Source: Bryocella elongata (GTDB taxonomy: Bacteria > Acidobacteriota > Terriglobia > Terriglobales > Acidobacteriaceae). Taken from it: DNA of 64,000 nucleotides. The stretch lies in the NCBI RefSeq assembly GCF_900108185.1, contig NZ_FNVA01000008.1, forward strand, positions 186,001 to 250,000, written 5' to 3'. The number at the start of each line of letters is the position of its first letter. Position 1 is the first letter of the stretch. Both the position numbers and the translations under genes were made by a program. Positions 1-7,487 of this stretch are shown piece after piece. The notes under the pieces are model-generated. The model was not told the DNA's origin. It worked only from the letters and a program-made list of their open reading frames with translations, and searched no databases.

Positions 1-327
1 GAGGACTTGGACGGGATCGAGGCCCTGCTGGTCGACGAAGATCGCGATGAGATAGGACCAGACGAGGTCCGGGGTCCATGTGTCGGGAGCGGGTGGCGGC
101 AGGTTCTCGCGCTTGTGGAAGAAGAGGAGCGTTCTGCCGGTGATGGTGGAGATGGCGGGCAGGTGATCGGGTGTGACGAGGTTCGGCGTGGGAATGAGCT
201 TGAGTTTGGCGCAGAGGAGCGCGTAGAGCTCGCGGACGGTGTGAATGTCACGGACTTCGTCGTCGGCGAGGGTGATGGCGAAGACTTCTTCGCAGCGGAG
301 GACGAGTTCTACGGCGTCGAGGCCCAT
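1..327 (-). CDS. acyl-carrier-protein-like protein, 3' end outside window
   Basis: The 109 visible residues begin MGLDAVELVLRCEEVF and run off the left edge, so the C-terminus is missing. The opening matches the helix-II region of acyl carrier proteins (usual pattern DSLDxVELV..EEeFgi.i.D). The phosphopantetheine-bearing Ser is replaced by the start Met-Gly, so the first helix and the prosthetic-group site are absent. After about residue 45 there is an unrelated extension rich in Pro and aromatic residues. A TTG four codons upstream (position 339) with GGAG before it is an alternative start but does not restore the Ser. The family assignment is by pattern only; the role is unknown, possibly a non-acylated partner of a lipid or polyketide enzyme. 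Confidence 0.55.
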   Translation of the reverse strand, partial: MGLDAVELVLRCEEVFAITLADDEVRDIHTVRELYALLCAKLKLIPTPNLVTPDHLPAISTITGRTLLFFHKRENLPPPAPDTWTPDLVWSYLIAIFVDQQGLDPVQVL

Positions 328-348
328 GGGGGAAGGCAACTCCGATTG

Positions 349-573
349 TCAGGGATTCTTCGTGGGGAGCGGTGGGTTAAAGATGGCGTGAACTTCTGAC
401 TCGAGTTGCGCCGCCGCCTTGTCCCCGCGCGCAAAGGCCTCTGCTGACTCGACGAGCCGCTCAAGGTTCAATAGGCCCCCGACGCGCGTTTCGAGCTTCG
501 AGCGGAGTTTTTGATCGTGGCCGGGCCTGAAGCCGGTTTTTGACTCTTCCTGGCAAGCACAGCGGCAGAGCAT
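349..573 (-). CDS. small protein with Cys pair and PGHD motif
   Basis: This encodes 74 residues starting MLCRCACQ. It carries C3, C5 and C7, followed by FRPGHDQKLRSKL around residues 15-27 and a mostly helical, charged C-terminal half. The CxC...F.PGHD.KL arrangement resembles a short domain recurring in small bacterial proteins, probably a metal-binding knuckle, but I cannot name the family with certainty. No clear Shine-Dalgarno is visible before the ATG. Upstream of this start the frame continues open only as proline- and arginine-rich sequence antisense to the transposase relic, so I cut it here. It lies between the acyl-carrier-like gene and a repeat-rich patch. The function is unknown. 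Confidence 0.5.
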   Translation of the reverse strand: MLCRCACQEESKTGFRPGHDQKLRSKLETRVGGLLNLERLVESAEAFARGDKAAAQLESEVHAIFNPPLPTKNP

Positions 574-684
574 GACCGCAATCGTAGCGGGAGAGCCGAG
601 TTGAGGAAAGGCAATTCCGTCGTTGCGGCTCCGCCTGCACTCCAGCCTTCGGCAGAGCGGAAGCGCCTGCGGCGGGGGCTCTTT

Positions 685-704
685 GGCCCGGTTAAAACCG
701 GGCC
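685..704. repeat. R2 palindrome GGCCCGGTT-AA-AACCGGGCC
   Basis: A perfect 9-bp inverted repeat with a 2-bp centre, nearly identical to the one at 18715-18734 (centre GA there). It directly precedes the transposase relic. The preceding bases 630-684 (cctgcactccagccttcgg and following) are similar repeat-like sequence. Confidence 0.8.
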
Positions 705-708
705 CTTC

Positions 709-879
709 CGGGTGGTCGCGGGGCCGGAGGAGTGGGCGTGGTCGAGCTTCCGGCAGTGGTGGGGCGGTGAGGTTGGGGTGGTGGAGGTGGAGTATCCGGC
801 GCTGGCGCGGAGGCGCGGCGGGTTGGGAGAGAAGCTCGGGCCGGATGGACGGGTGAGGAAGATACCTGAGTCCGAGTAA
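709..879 (+). pseudogene. REP-associated tyrosine transposase (RAYT/IS200-like), C-terminal relic
   Basis: The frame encodes RVVAGPEEWAWSSFRQWW and then GEVGVVEVEY...ALARRRG before a TAA stop at 877-879. The string VAGPEEWAWSSFR is the conserved end of Y1-type transposases linked to REP palindromes (usual form ..P..WxWSSYRhY..G). The catalytic HUH histidines and the tyrosine helix are absent, because the sequence upstream is replaced by R2 repeat sequence. It is therefore a decayed C-terminal piece of about 57 codons. RAYTs are known to mobilise REP hairpins, which fits the R1 hairpins immediately downstream. Confidence 0.75.
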
Positions 880-888
880 GTGGGCGCC

Positions 889-1050
889 CCACGTCTCGCG
901 TTTGAGACGTGGTGGTGGTGCGGGTGTTTGGGGGAGACTTGTGGTGGTTCGGGATGGGTGGTCTTGCGGGGCATCCTGCGAACCCATGTCTCAGAATCGA
1001 GACATGGGCACCCGATTTGTGGTGGTCCTTCGGGAGACATGGGCCACCCG
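889..1050. repeat. cluster of R1 palindromes next to the transposase relic
   Basis: Two hairpins are complete: 889-912 (CCACGTCTC / GAGACGTGG, 6-base loop) and 983-1008 (CCCATGTCTC / GAGACATGGG, 6-base loop). A partial right half lies at 1034-1050 (GAGACATGGGCCACCCG). The second has the full flanks seen elsewhere, CATCCTGCGAA on the left and GCACCCG on the right. The first has a GGGCGCCCC left flank and so appears to be in the opposite orientation. Confidence 0.85.
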
Positions 1051-1055
1051 CCTAA

Positions 1056-1373
1056 CTATTTCTTTTTCGGATTCTTTTTCGGACGGCCGGGGGTCTTGTA
1101 GTTGGTAGTCTTCTCGATTTTGGAGATTTCCTTGTCGATTTCGTTCTGGAGGCTCGTCATTTTCTCCATCACTTCGGCGCGTCCGAGCCTCTTGCCCTGT
1201 TCCTGCGCAGCCTCAAGTAAATTGATTAAATGTGCGCCCGCGAAAAGGTCAAGCTTTTCGCTGACGATGTCCCATGAGTGGTGGATCTTAGGACCCACGT
1301 ATAGAGTTATCGATTTGTTCCCGCCTATAACGTCGAGCTTCTTGTACTTCCCCGCATTCTTCGTGCTGGCCAA
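1056..1373 (-). CDS. hypothetical lysine-rich protein
   Basis: This encodes 105 residues, read from a TTG start because GAGGAGG lies 5-6 bases upstream and no in-frame ATG is better placed. The N-terminal half (K.LDVIGGNKSITLYVGPKIHHSWD) looks like a small mixed alpha/beta fold. Residues 60-90 form a charged amphipathic helix or coiled coil (EVMEKMTSLQNEIDKEISKIEK), and the tail TPGRPKKNPKKK is strongly basic. There is no signal peptide or membrane segment. Codon use is more AT-rich than in the flanking housekeeping genes. It is divergent from the DUF5343/HEPN pair across a 150-bp gap and may belong to the same acquired module, for example as a nucleic-acid-binding or antitoxin-like partner. 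That role is conjecture. Confidence 0.6.
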   Translation of the reverse strand: MASTKNAGKYKKLDVIGGNKSITLYVGPKIHHSWDIVSEKLDLFAGAHLINLLEAAQEQGKRLGRAEVMEKMTSLQNEIDKEISKIEKTTNYKTPGRPKKNPKKK

Positions 1374-1523
1374 GACGCCTCCTCAGTTTCGCACAAAGGT
1401 TACCGCAGAAATTCGCGCTTGCCAAGCAAATGCCGTATCCCACTTCAGGTGCGTGCCATTCCTCTTATACTGTGGTACCGTCAGTGGCTATCATGATGGC
1501 GATGATTCAAGAAAGGTCGGCTT

Positions 1524-2237
1524 ATGGCAGAGGTATCGAATCCGGCAGTTGTGGCTCCTACGGAGGCCGCAGGTAAGGCTAGCTCGAAGAAGCTCGGCAC
1601 CCAGTTGCCCTATCTTGCATCTCCAGGTTCGATCAAGACCGCCCTCGATCGCATTAGGGAGGCGGCGGCGCCTGAACGCGTTCATCTCGATTTTGTAAAT
1701 ACCATCCTGAAGATGAAGGGCGGGACAGGAGCCGCTGTCATCCCGTTCTTGAAGAAGATTGGCTTTGTGGCATCTGACGGCAGTCCCACTGAGCTGTATA
1801 AGCGATTTCGCAATAAGACCTCGGGAGGGGCCGCAATGGCGGCGGCCATTAGATATGGATACAAGCCCCTAGGGGACTCCCGAGAGTATTTTTACAAGTT
1901 GGATGACAAAGACTTACTTAATCTGATTGTCGAAGTCACCGGGGCTGAACTCAATAGTTCTGCGGCGAAGCAGATTCTCTACACCCTGAACGCGCTGAGG
2001 GAATACGCCGATTTCGCTGCGGCGCAGCCTGGAGACGGCGAAGTTCAGCAGACGAGTATCCAAGAGGGGAGCAGCGGGGGCAGTCGGCCCGGAGGGGCAG
2101 ATCGAAGCAAATACGAGGGCGTTGGCCTGCGCTTGGGGTACACCATCAATCTGAATTTACCCGCCACCACAGATCAAGCCGTGTTTAATGCGATTTTCCG
2201 TAGCCTAAAGGAGCACCTCTTGTCATATGGCGAATGA
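1524..2237 (+). CDS. DUF5343 domain protein
   Basis: This encodes 237 residues with AGAAAGG eight bases before the ATG. After a flexible Ala/Lys-rich start, residues 25-160 (LPYLASPGSIKTALDRIREAA..., FLKKIGFVASDGSPTELYKRFR, AAIRYGYKPLGDS) follow the DUF5343 pattern: a winged-helix-like part, then a helical part. The last 75 residues contain a low-complexity Gly/Ser/Gln linker and end in a predicted beta/helix (YTINLNLPATTDQAVFNAIFRSLKEHL). It overlaps the next gene by 11 bp, so the two are probably translationally coupled. DUF5343 proteins are found in accessory islands and have no firm biochemical role. Here the partner is a HEPN protein, suggesting a regulator or sensor of a HEPN ribonuclease (inference). 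Confidence 0.8.
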   Translation: MAEVSNPAVVAPTEAAGKASSKKLGTQLPYLASPGSIKTALDRIREAAAPERVHLDFVNTILKMKGGTGAAVIPFLKKIGFVASDGSPTELYKRFRNKTSGGAAMAAAIRYGYKPLGDSREYFYKLDDKDLLNLIVEVTGAELNSSAAKQILYTLNALREYADFAAAQPGDGEVQQTSIQEGSSGGSRPGGADRSKYEGVGLRLGYTINLNLPATTDQAVFNAIFRSLKEHLLSYGE

Positions 2238-2829
2238 GAACTCAGGAGTCCTGGGCAGGATCAAGGAATTCGGAATGACGAATCAGATGCTCGCGGATGA
2301 TCTCTTGCGCATTGGGGCGGCGCACGGGGTCGACCTCGGGCATCTCGCCAGCGGCGCCAATGCCGCTGAGGACGCATACTATCCTCAATTTCCTGCTCGT
2401 ATCAGGGCGGAAGCTCATCGTATGGCGCGGCACTACGAGCTTTTCTATTGTTTGGAGGTGTCTGTCCGAGACCTTGTTAATGTCACGCTTACCGAGTCGA
2501 AGGGAACGGACGACTGGTGGGCGACTGACTGCGTGCCCCAGCAGATCAAGCTAGACGTCAGCGGTCGCATCAAGGCGGAAATAGATTCTGGCGTAAGCCG
2601 GCGGTCGGACGATGAGTTAGACTTCACGACGTTCGGCGAGCTCGGCACGATAATCGTCGTAAATTGGAATTCATTCGGCGGTATTTTCACGAGTAAGAAG
2701 GCTGTCGAGAAGGTGGTCGGCAGTCTAAATTCCTTACGAAATCCCATCGCGCACTGCTGCCCGCTCGCAGAGGATGAGGAGGTACGGCTTAGCCTCGCGC
2801 TGCGCGATTGGTTTCGGCTGATGGAATGA
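2227..2829 (+). CDS. Swt1-type HEPN domain protein
   Basis: This encodes 200 residues; GGAG lies about 12 bases before the ATG, inside the end of the DUF5343 gene. Residues 60-200 fit the Swt1-like HEPN fold: a helix YELFYCLEVSVRDLVNVTL, then DWW, then FGELGTIIVVNWNSF, and the signature LNSLRNPIAHC. In that signature R171 and H176 form the RX4H motif that is catalytic in HEPN ribonucleases. The first 55 residues are a separate helical segment (MLADDLLRIGAAHGVD). The motif is intact, so RNase activity is plausible. The gene pair ends 8 bp before the convergent stop codon of ffh. The family is well supported; the role as toxin or defence effector is inferred. Confidence 0.8.
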   Translation: MANENSGVLGRIKEFGMTNQMLADDLLRIGAAHGVDLGHLASGANAAEDAYYPQFPARIRAEAHRMARHYELFYCLEVSVRDLVNVTLTESKGTDDWWATDCVPQQIKLDVSGRIKAEIDSGVSRRSDDELDFTTFGELGTIIVVNWNSFGGIFTSKKAVEKVVGSLNSLRNPIAHCCPLAEDEEVRLSLALRDWFRLME

Positions 2830-2837
2830 ATTGCAAC

Positions 2838-4223
2838 CTACCTTCCGAACTTTTGGCCGCCGCCTAGTTGGGACATGAGGCGTTGTTGCATTTTGCCTCC
2901 TCCTGAGCCCATGGTTTTGAACATTTTGGCCATCTGGTCGTGTTGTTTCAGTAGGCGGTTGACTTCGGCTACTTCGACTCCGGCGCCTTTGGCGATGCGT
3001 TTTCTGCGGCTGCCGTTGATGATGGCGGAGTTGAGGCGTTCCTTCTGGGTCATGGAGTTGATGATGGCTTCGACGCGGCCGAACTGTTTCTCGTCGACCT
3101 GGGAGGCGGCCTGCTGCATGCCGGCGAAGGGGCCTACCGAGGGCATCATCTTCATGATGGATTGAATGCTGCCGAGCTTCTTGATCTGGCGGAGCTGTTC
3201 GCGGAAGTCGTCGAGGGTGAAGCCGTCGCCCATGAGAGCTTTCTGGGCGAAGGCGGTGGCCTTGGACTTGTCGAGCTTTTCTTCGGCGCGTTCGAGCAGG
3301 GTGGCGATGTCGCCCATGCCGAGGATGCGGCCGACGATGCGGTCGGGGTGGAAGGGCTCGAAGGCGTCGGGCTTCTCGCCGGTGCCGAGGAACTTGATGG
3401 GGGCGCCGGTGATCTGGCGGATGGAGAGCGCAGCGCCGCCGCGGGAGTCGCCGTCCATCTTGGTGAGGATGGCGCCGGTGATCTGGAGACGGTCGTTGAA
3501 GGCCTTGGCGGAGTTGACGGCGTCCTGGCCGGTCATGGCGTCGGCGACGAAGAGGATCTCGGAGGGGTTGAGCTCCTTTTTGAGGGCGGCCATCTCGTCC
3601 ATGAGGGCCTCGTCGATGCCGAGGCGGCCGGCGGTGTCGACGATGAGGATGTCGTGGGCGAAGTTGCGGGCCTCTTTGTAGGCGGCCTTGGCGAGGCGGA
3701 GGACGGCGGCGGTGTTGTTGTCGGTGGCGGCGTCGTAGGCGCCTTCGTAGATGGCGGCGCCGACGGACTGGGCGACGACCTTGAGCTGCTCGCGGGCGGC
3801 GGGGCGGTAGACGTCGACGGAGACGAGCAGGGGGCGGTGGCCGCCCTTCTTGAGCCAGGTGGCGAGCTTGCCGGAGGAGGTGGTTTTACCCGAGCCCTGG
3901 AGGCCCGCCATGAGGATGACGGTGGGGGGTTGGGAGGCGAACTTGAACTTGGCAGTGTCGCGGCCGAGGACGTTGAGGAGCTCGTCGGAGACGATCTTGA
4001 CGATCTGCTCGGAGGGGTTGAGGGCTGTAGCGACGGAGGCGCCGATGGCCTTGGCGCGGACCTGCTCGATGAGATCGCGGGCGACGGTGAGGTTCACGTC
4101 GGCTTCGAGGAGGGCGACGCGGATGTCGCGGAGGGCGTCGTTGATGTTCTCGTCGGTGAGTGTGCCCTGGCCGCGGAGGGACTTGAAGGAGCGCTGGAGC
4201 TTGTCTGTGAGGGTCTCGAACAT
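2838..4223 (-). CDS. ffh: signal recognition particle protein Ffh
   Basis: This encodes 461 residues, the usual length. Ffh binds SRP RNA and signal sequences and hydrolyses GTP with FtsY to target membrane proteins. The N domain covers residues 1-95. The G domain has P-loop GLQGSGKTT (107-115), DTAGR (196-200) and TKMD (254-257). The Met-rich M domain from about 330 includes IQSIMKMMPSVGPFAGM and RRKRIAKGAG, ending GGGQKFGR. The start is MFETLTDKLQRSF, standard for the family; the frame continues open far upstream but only as antisense to the recombinase gene. It is convergent with the HEPN gene. Confidence 0.97.
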   Translation of the reverse strand: MFETLTDKLQRSFKSLRGQGTLTDENINDALRDIRVALLEADVNLTVARDLIEQVRAKAIGASVATALNPSEQIVKIVSDELLNVLGRDTAKFKFASQPPTVILMAGLQGSGKTTSSGKLATWLKKGGHRPLLVSVDVYRPAAREQLKVVAQSVGAAIYEGAYDAATDNNTAAVLRLAKAAYKEARNFAHDILIVDTAGRLGIDEALMDEMAALKKELNPSEILFVADAMTGQDAVNSAKAFNDRLQITGAILTKMDGDSRGGAALSIRQITGAPIKFLGTGEKPDAFEPFHPDRIVGRILGMGDIATLLERAEEKLDKSKATAFAQKALMGDGFTLDDFREQLRQIKKLGSIQSIMKMMPSVGPFAGMQQAASQVDEKQFGRVEAIINSMTQKERLNSAIINGSRRKRIAKGAGVEVAEVNRLLKQHDQMAKMFKTMGSGGGKMQQRLMSQLGGGQKFGR

Positions 4224-4562
4224 GGCAGTTTCTATTTTACGGGGAACGGGATGCGGTTTCCGGGGAAAGGCGAATGCTAAGGAGGCTGAGGGCGCTAAGG
4301 TGTGCCACGGGATTGGTGGCGGGATGTAGGAGAGCGGATTTCTGTAGAGCGATGAGGTCGTCAGGTCGCGCGCGGGGCGCGCTGGAGGGATGAGGAAGAG
4401 CAGCATAGGGAGTCGAAGCAGCAGATCCCCTCCGGGGATAACAACAAGAAAGGCAAGAACCACAAAGGGAAAGGCAAGTGTGGGGGCGGGTTCGTGTCTG
4501 GCTTGGTTCGGGATCGGGGGTGAGGGCTGGTGCGGGGAGCGGCGGGGCGACACAATCGAGAG
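4224..4562. other. divergent intergenic region, ffh / recombinase
   Basis: This 339-bp spacer holds the promoters of ffh (leftward) and the recombinase (rightward). I see a purine-rich stretch (4437-4478, acaagaaaggcaagaacc and similar) but no convincing gene. The conserved SRP RNA domain IV loop is not present, so the 4.5S RNA is not encoded here. Confidence 0.5.
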
Positions 4563-5543
4563 ATGGCTGCCGGGACGAGTGATGTGACGCTGCTGCGGGA
4601 GTACGCGAGCCATCTGCGGGTGGAGCGGGGACTGCGTCCGCTGAGCGTGGAGGCGTACCGGAGCGACCTGGAGATGTTTGCGGAGTTTCTGGATGGTGCC
4701 GGGCGGACGTTGATGGTGGCTTCGCAGGAGGATGTTGCGGGGTTCATGCAGCATCTGCGGGAGCATGGGCAGGAGTCGCGGTCGGTGGCGCGGAAGCTGA
4801 GTTGCCTGCGGGGGTTCTTCCGGTGGCTGCTGAAGGACAAGCGGATTCAGCGGGACCCGACGGTGAATATCGAGAGCCCGAATGCGTGGAAGGTGCTGCC
4901 GAAGGCTCTGGCGGAGGATGACGTCAACGAGATGCTGGAGCGACTGGGTGCGGCGGCTCGGGCGGACGATGCGGATGCGCTGGCGTTGCGGGATGCGGCG
5001 ATGGTCGAGCTGCTGTATGCGGGCGGGCTGCGCGTGGGGGAGATTGTGGCGCTGCGGCAGGAGGATCTGCGGCTGCAGAGCGCTACGGTGCAGGTTCGGG
5101 GCAAGGGCGATAAGGAGCGGATTGTGCCGATCGGGGTGTCGGCGATTGCGGCTCTGGAGCGGTATGTGGAGCGGGGGCGACCGGAGTTGTTGCGGGCGCG
5201 GAAGGCGGGCAGTGGCGTTGTCCGGGAGCTGTTTCTCAGCGTGCGGGGGCGGGCGTTGACCACGCAGGCGGTGTGGCAGATGGTGCGCGGGGTGAACTCG
5301 CAGGCGAGCCCGCATAAGTTGCGGCATAGCTGTGCGACGCACATGGTGTCGCATGGAGCGGACTTGAGGACGGTGCAGACGATCCTGGGGCATGCGGATA
5401 TTGCTACGACGCAGGTGTACACGCACCTGGCGATTGACCGGTTGAAGCAGGTGCATCGGAGCTTTCATCCGCGGGCGCGGATGAAAGAGGGGTCAGGGGT
5501 CAGGGCCCAGGGGCCAGAGGGCGATGTTGAGGTGGGGGCGTGA
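4563..5543 (+). CDS. tyrosine recombinase, XerD-like
   Basis: This encodes 326 residues. It has a SAM-like N-terminal core-binding domain (about 1-105) and a catalytic domain with all six expected residues: R157 (LLYAGGLRVGE), K181 (GKGDKER), H251 and R254 (HKLRHS), H277 (LGHAD), and nucleophile Y286 (TTQVYTHL). The ending LKQVHRSFHPRA is XerD-like. It would resolve chromosome dimers at dif together with the similar protein encoded at 5883. The ATG at 4563 gives the family-normal N-terminus. An extra tail of about 17 residues (GSGVRAQGPEG...) is encoded by a GGGTCAGGGCCCAGG-type repeat that also occurs inside the second recombinase. The stop overlaps the next gene's GTG start. Confidence 0.9.
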   Translation: MAAGTSDVTLLREYASHLRVERGLRPLSVEAYRSDLEMFAEFLDGAGRTLMVASQEDVAGFMQHLREHGQESRSVARKLSCLRGFFRWLLKDKRIQRDPTVNIESPNAWKVLPKALAEDDVNEMLERLGAAARADDADALALRDAAMVELLYAGGLRVGEIVALRQEDLRLQSATVQVRGKGDKERIVPIGVSAIAALERYVERGRPELLRARKAGSGVVRELFLSVRGRALTTQAVWQMVRGVNSQASPHKLRHSCATHMVSHGADLRTVQTILGHADIATTQVYTHLAIDRLKQVHRSFHPRARMKEGSGVRAQGPEGDVEVGA

Positions 5544-5875
5544 AGCGTCTGCCGAATCGTACGGCAGCGATTCTGGCTTCAGCTATCCTGCTGACTGCTT
5601 TGTGGCCACTACTGTATGGGCTGCTTTCGCTCCGGTTTCATCTGCCTGGAACACCAGATTGGTGCGTCGCGTTCTTATGGCTGCTTCTGCCTCTTACTCC
5701 GCTGTCCGAAGTTCTGGGGCGTTTGCCCGTCAACGCCCGGCTTGTCATTTTTGCTATTGCCGCGTGGATTTTCTATTTCCTACTTGTCCGGTGCGTCTTC
5801 ATCTACCCCAGTTTTCGGGGAATGATTCGACGTTCGGCCCAGTGGTATGTGGCGAGGTCACATCGTGAAAGCTGA
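5540..5875 (+). CDS. small membrane protein between the recombinases
   Basis: This encodes 111 residues from a GTG start that overlaps the preceding stop (GTGA). It has two strong hydrophobic segments, roughly residues 8-30 ([21 protein letters not shown]) and 66-90 ([20 protein letters not shown]), and a weaker one at 42-56. The C-terminus is basic. An overlapping frame (5524-5868) is also open but gives a non-hydrophobic composition without a known pattern, so this frame is preferred. Base composition is visibly less GC-rich than in either recombinase. I do not recognise a family. The tight overlap on the left and 8-bp gap on the right suggest cotranscription with both recombinases. Confidence 0.55.
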   Translation: MKRLPNRTAAILASAILLTALWPLLYGLLSLRFHLPGTPDWCVAFLWLLLPLTPLSEVLGRLPVNARLVIFAIAAWIFYFLLVRCVFIYPSFRGMIRRSAQWYVARSHRES

Positions 5876-5882
5876 AGGCAGC

Positions 5883-6866
5883 ATGATCAGTGACTATGCG
5901 GAGCGGTTTCTTGCGATGTTGCGGGGTGAGCGGGGGGCTTCTGAGCATACGGTGCGGGCTTACTCGCGGGAGGTGCGGGGATTTGTCGCGTATCTCGTGG
6001 AGAGTCTTGGTGAGGATGTGGAGGTGCGGTCGATTGAGCACACTCATATCCGGAGTTACATGGCGGTGCTGTACGACAAGGGGCTGACGAAGGCTTCGAT
6101 TGCGCGGGCGCTGGCGGCGATACGGAGCTGGTTCAAGTGGCTGGCGAAGATGGGCGTCGTGGAGGCGAATCCTGGAGCGCTGGTGACGACGCCGAGATTG
6201 CCGAAGCATCTGCCTCGGGTGCCGAGTATGGAGGATGTGAACGGGGTTCTCGATTCTCTCGAACAAGGCTCAGGGCCCAGGGCTCAGGGCCCAGACGGCG
6301 GAGAGGCGGACGCTACAGCATGGCCGGAGCGGGATCGGGTGATCTTCGAGTTACTGTACGGCTGTGGGATTCGTAACTCGGAGTTAGTGGGGCTGGACTT
6401 AGTAAGTGTTCGCTGGAAGGATGAGGCGCTTCGGGTGTTTGGCAAGGGTCGCAAGGAGCGGATGGTGCCGCTGGGCGATGCTGCAGCGGAGGCGATCCGG
6501 GGCTATCTGCCGGACCGTGCGGCGAGGCTGGAGCGGGCGGGCAAGGGCAAGCTGGTCCATGAGGGTCCGTTGCTGGTGAATCTGCGGATGCGAGGGACGT
6601 GCCGGCTGACGACGCGGAGCGTGGGGCGCATTGTGAAGCGGATTGCGTTGAGTGGAGGGCTGCCGGCGGATGTGCATCCGCACACGCTGCGCCATGCGTT
6701 TGGCACGCACATGCTGGAGGAAGGCGCGGACCTGCGTGCGATCCAGGAGATGCTGGGGCACGAGCGGCTGTCGACGACGCAGCGGTATACGCAGCTGACG
6801 GTAACGCAGGTGCAGCGGGTGTATGACGAGACGCATCCGCGGGCTAAGTTGCAGCAGAACAGCTGA
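5883..6866 (+). CDS. tyrosine recombinase, XerC-like
   Basis: This encodes 327 residues. The catalytic set is complete: R164 (YGCGIRNSE), K188 (GKGRKER), H267 and R270 ([13 protein letters not shown]), H293 (LGHERL) and Y302 (TTQRYTQL). The ending [11 protein letters not shown] is XerC-like, complementary to the XerD-like protein encoded upstream. Between the core-binding and catalytic domains (residues 127-147) is an insert [20 protein letters not shown], encoded by copies of the same GGGCCCAGG repeat found at the end of the first recombinase. The ATG at 5883 gives the standard [13 protein letters not shown] start. An earlier ATG at 5847 lies inside the membrane-protein gene and adds nothing conserved. 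Confidence 0.9.
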   Translation: MISDYAERFLAMLRGERGASEHTVRAYSREVRGFVAYLVESLGEDVEVRSIEHTHIRSYMAVLYDKGLTKASIARALAAIRSWFKWLAKMGVVEANPGALVTTPRLPKHLPRVPSMEDVNGVLDSLEQGSGPRAQGPDGGEADATAWPERDRVIFELLYGCGIRNSELVGLDLVSVRWKDEALRVFGKGRKERMVPLGDAAAEAIRGYLPDRAARLERAGKGKLVHEGPLLVNLRMRGTCRLTTRSVGRIVKRIALSGGLPADVHPHTLRHAFGTHMLEEGADLRAIQEMLGHERLSTTQRYTQLTVTQVQRVYDETHPRAKLQQNS

Positions 6867-6970
6867 AGAGCAGAACAGCGGAACAGCTGGGAGCGAATAG
6901 CGAGATAGCTTGATCGAGCTGGGAGCTACGAGCCAGGAGCTGGGAGCCAGGAGCTTGGGAGTTGGGGACC
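6867..6970. repeat. degenerate tandem repeats after the XerC-like gene
   Basis: Short, imperfect units follow the stop codon: agagcagaacagcggaacag, gcgaatagcgagatagct, then three copies of gggagc(t/c)a-type units (gagccaggagctgggag). The gcgaatagc text recurs at 27722-27750 after the aldose epimerase gene. No gene or terminator was seen. Confidence 0.6.
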
Positions 6971-7025
6971 TTCCAGATTCCAGATGCCAGTTGCCTTGGG
7001 TGGTTGGCGATGCCATGCTGGAGGT

Positions 7026-7487
7026 ATGAAGTTTCTGGCGGGTTTGCTGGTTTGCGGTGCGATGGCGGTTAGTGCAGTGAGCGCGAGGGCGCAGGATAAC
7101 GGCTATTGGCGTGCTTCCAGCGAGACCGCGAAGTCGACGACGGGTGACATTGGCATTGGCACGCTGAAGGTGACGATCAACTTCGCGCTGTACACGATTG
7201 CCCAGATCCACAAGGTGGATGCGGCGCAGGCTCGGGCGGTATTTGACATCGATGCTCCTGAGGGCGCGGTGGTGGGCAACCTGTATCACCTGAGCATCGA
7301 GCCCGGCAAGAAGCTGCTGCACAAGAACACATTGTGCGGCAACGAAGAGACGCAATACATGGTGACGGCGGTGGTGGGCAAAGAGCTGCACGTGGCGTTT
7401 TTCTCGGGCTCGGCGATGCCGGAGCTGAAGGCGGAGGCGATCATGAACTCGACGACGCTTTGCGGGACGTATACGTATATGAGGTAG
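7026..7487 (+). CDS. exported hypothetical protein
   Basis: This encodes 153 residues. MKFLAGLLVCGAMAVSAVSA followed by RAQ is a clear Sec signal peptide with AxA-type cleavage, so the mature protein of about 130 residues is periplasmic or secreted. GGAGG precedes the ATG at the right distance. The mature part is predominantly beta (TLKVTINFALYTIAQIHKV, AVFDIDAPEGAVVGNLYHLSIEPGKKLL), with cysteines in LCGNEE and LCGTY near the C-terminus that may form a disulfide. I do not recognise the family; the pattern is reminiscent of small acidobacterial exported proteins of unknown role. It is a single gene, with the DoxX-like membrane protein gene downstream after a repeat. Confidence 0.65.
   Translation: MKFLAGLLVCGAMAVSAVSARAQDNGYWRASSETAKSTTGDIGIGTLKVTINFALYTIAQIHKVDAAQARAVFDIDAPEGAVVGNLYHLSIEPGKKLLHKNTLCGNEETQYMVTAVVGKELHVAFFSGSAMPELKAEAIMNSTTLCGTYTYMR

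Noticed and set aside
1536-1552. Possible T-loop GGTATCGAATCC near the DUF5343 start
   Set aside because: It lies inside the coding sequence, and the flanking bases do not form a T-arm or acceptor stem.
3162-4280. Long Gly/Asp/Glu-rich plus-strand frames opposite ffh, sdhA, the TonB receptors and others
   Set aside because: These are typical antisense shadows of GC-rich genes, with no conserved motif.
4224-5468. Open frame joining 415 extra residues to the Ffh N-terminus
   Set aside because: The extra part is antisense to the XerD-like recombinase, very rich in Arg, His and Pro, and lacks any family pattern. Ffh starts normally at MFETLTDKL.
5524-5868. Alternative 114-residue frame over the small membrane gene
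   Set aside because: It has no hydrophobic helices or family pattern. The frame starting at 5540 has clear membrane segments and a GTGA overlap.
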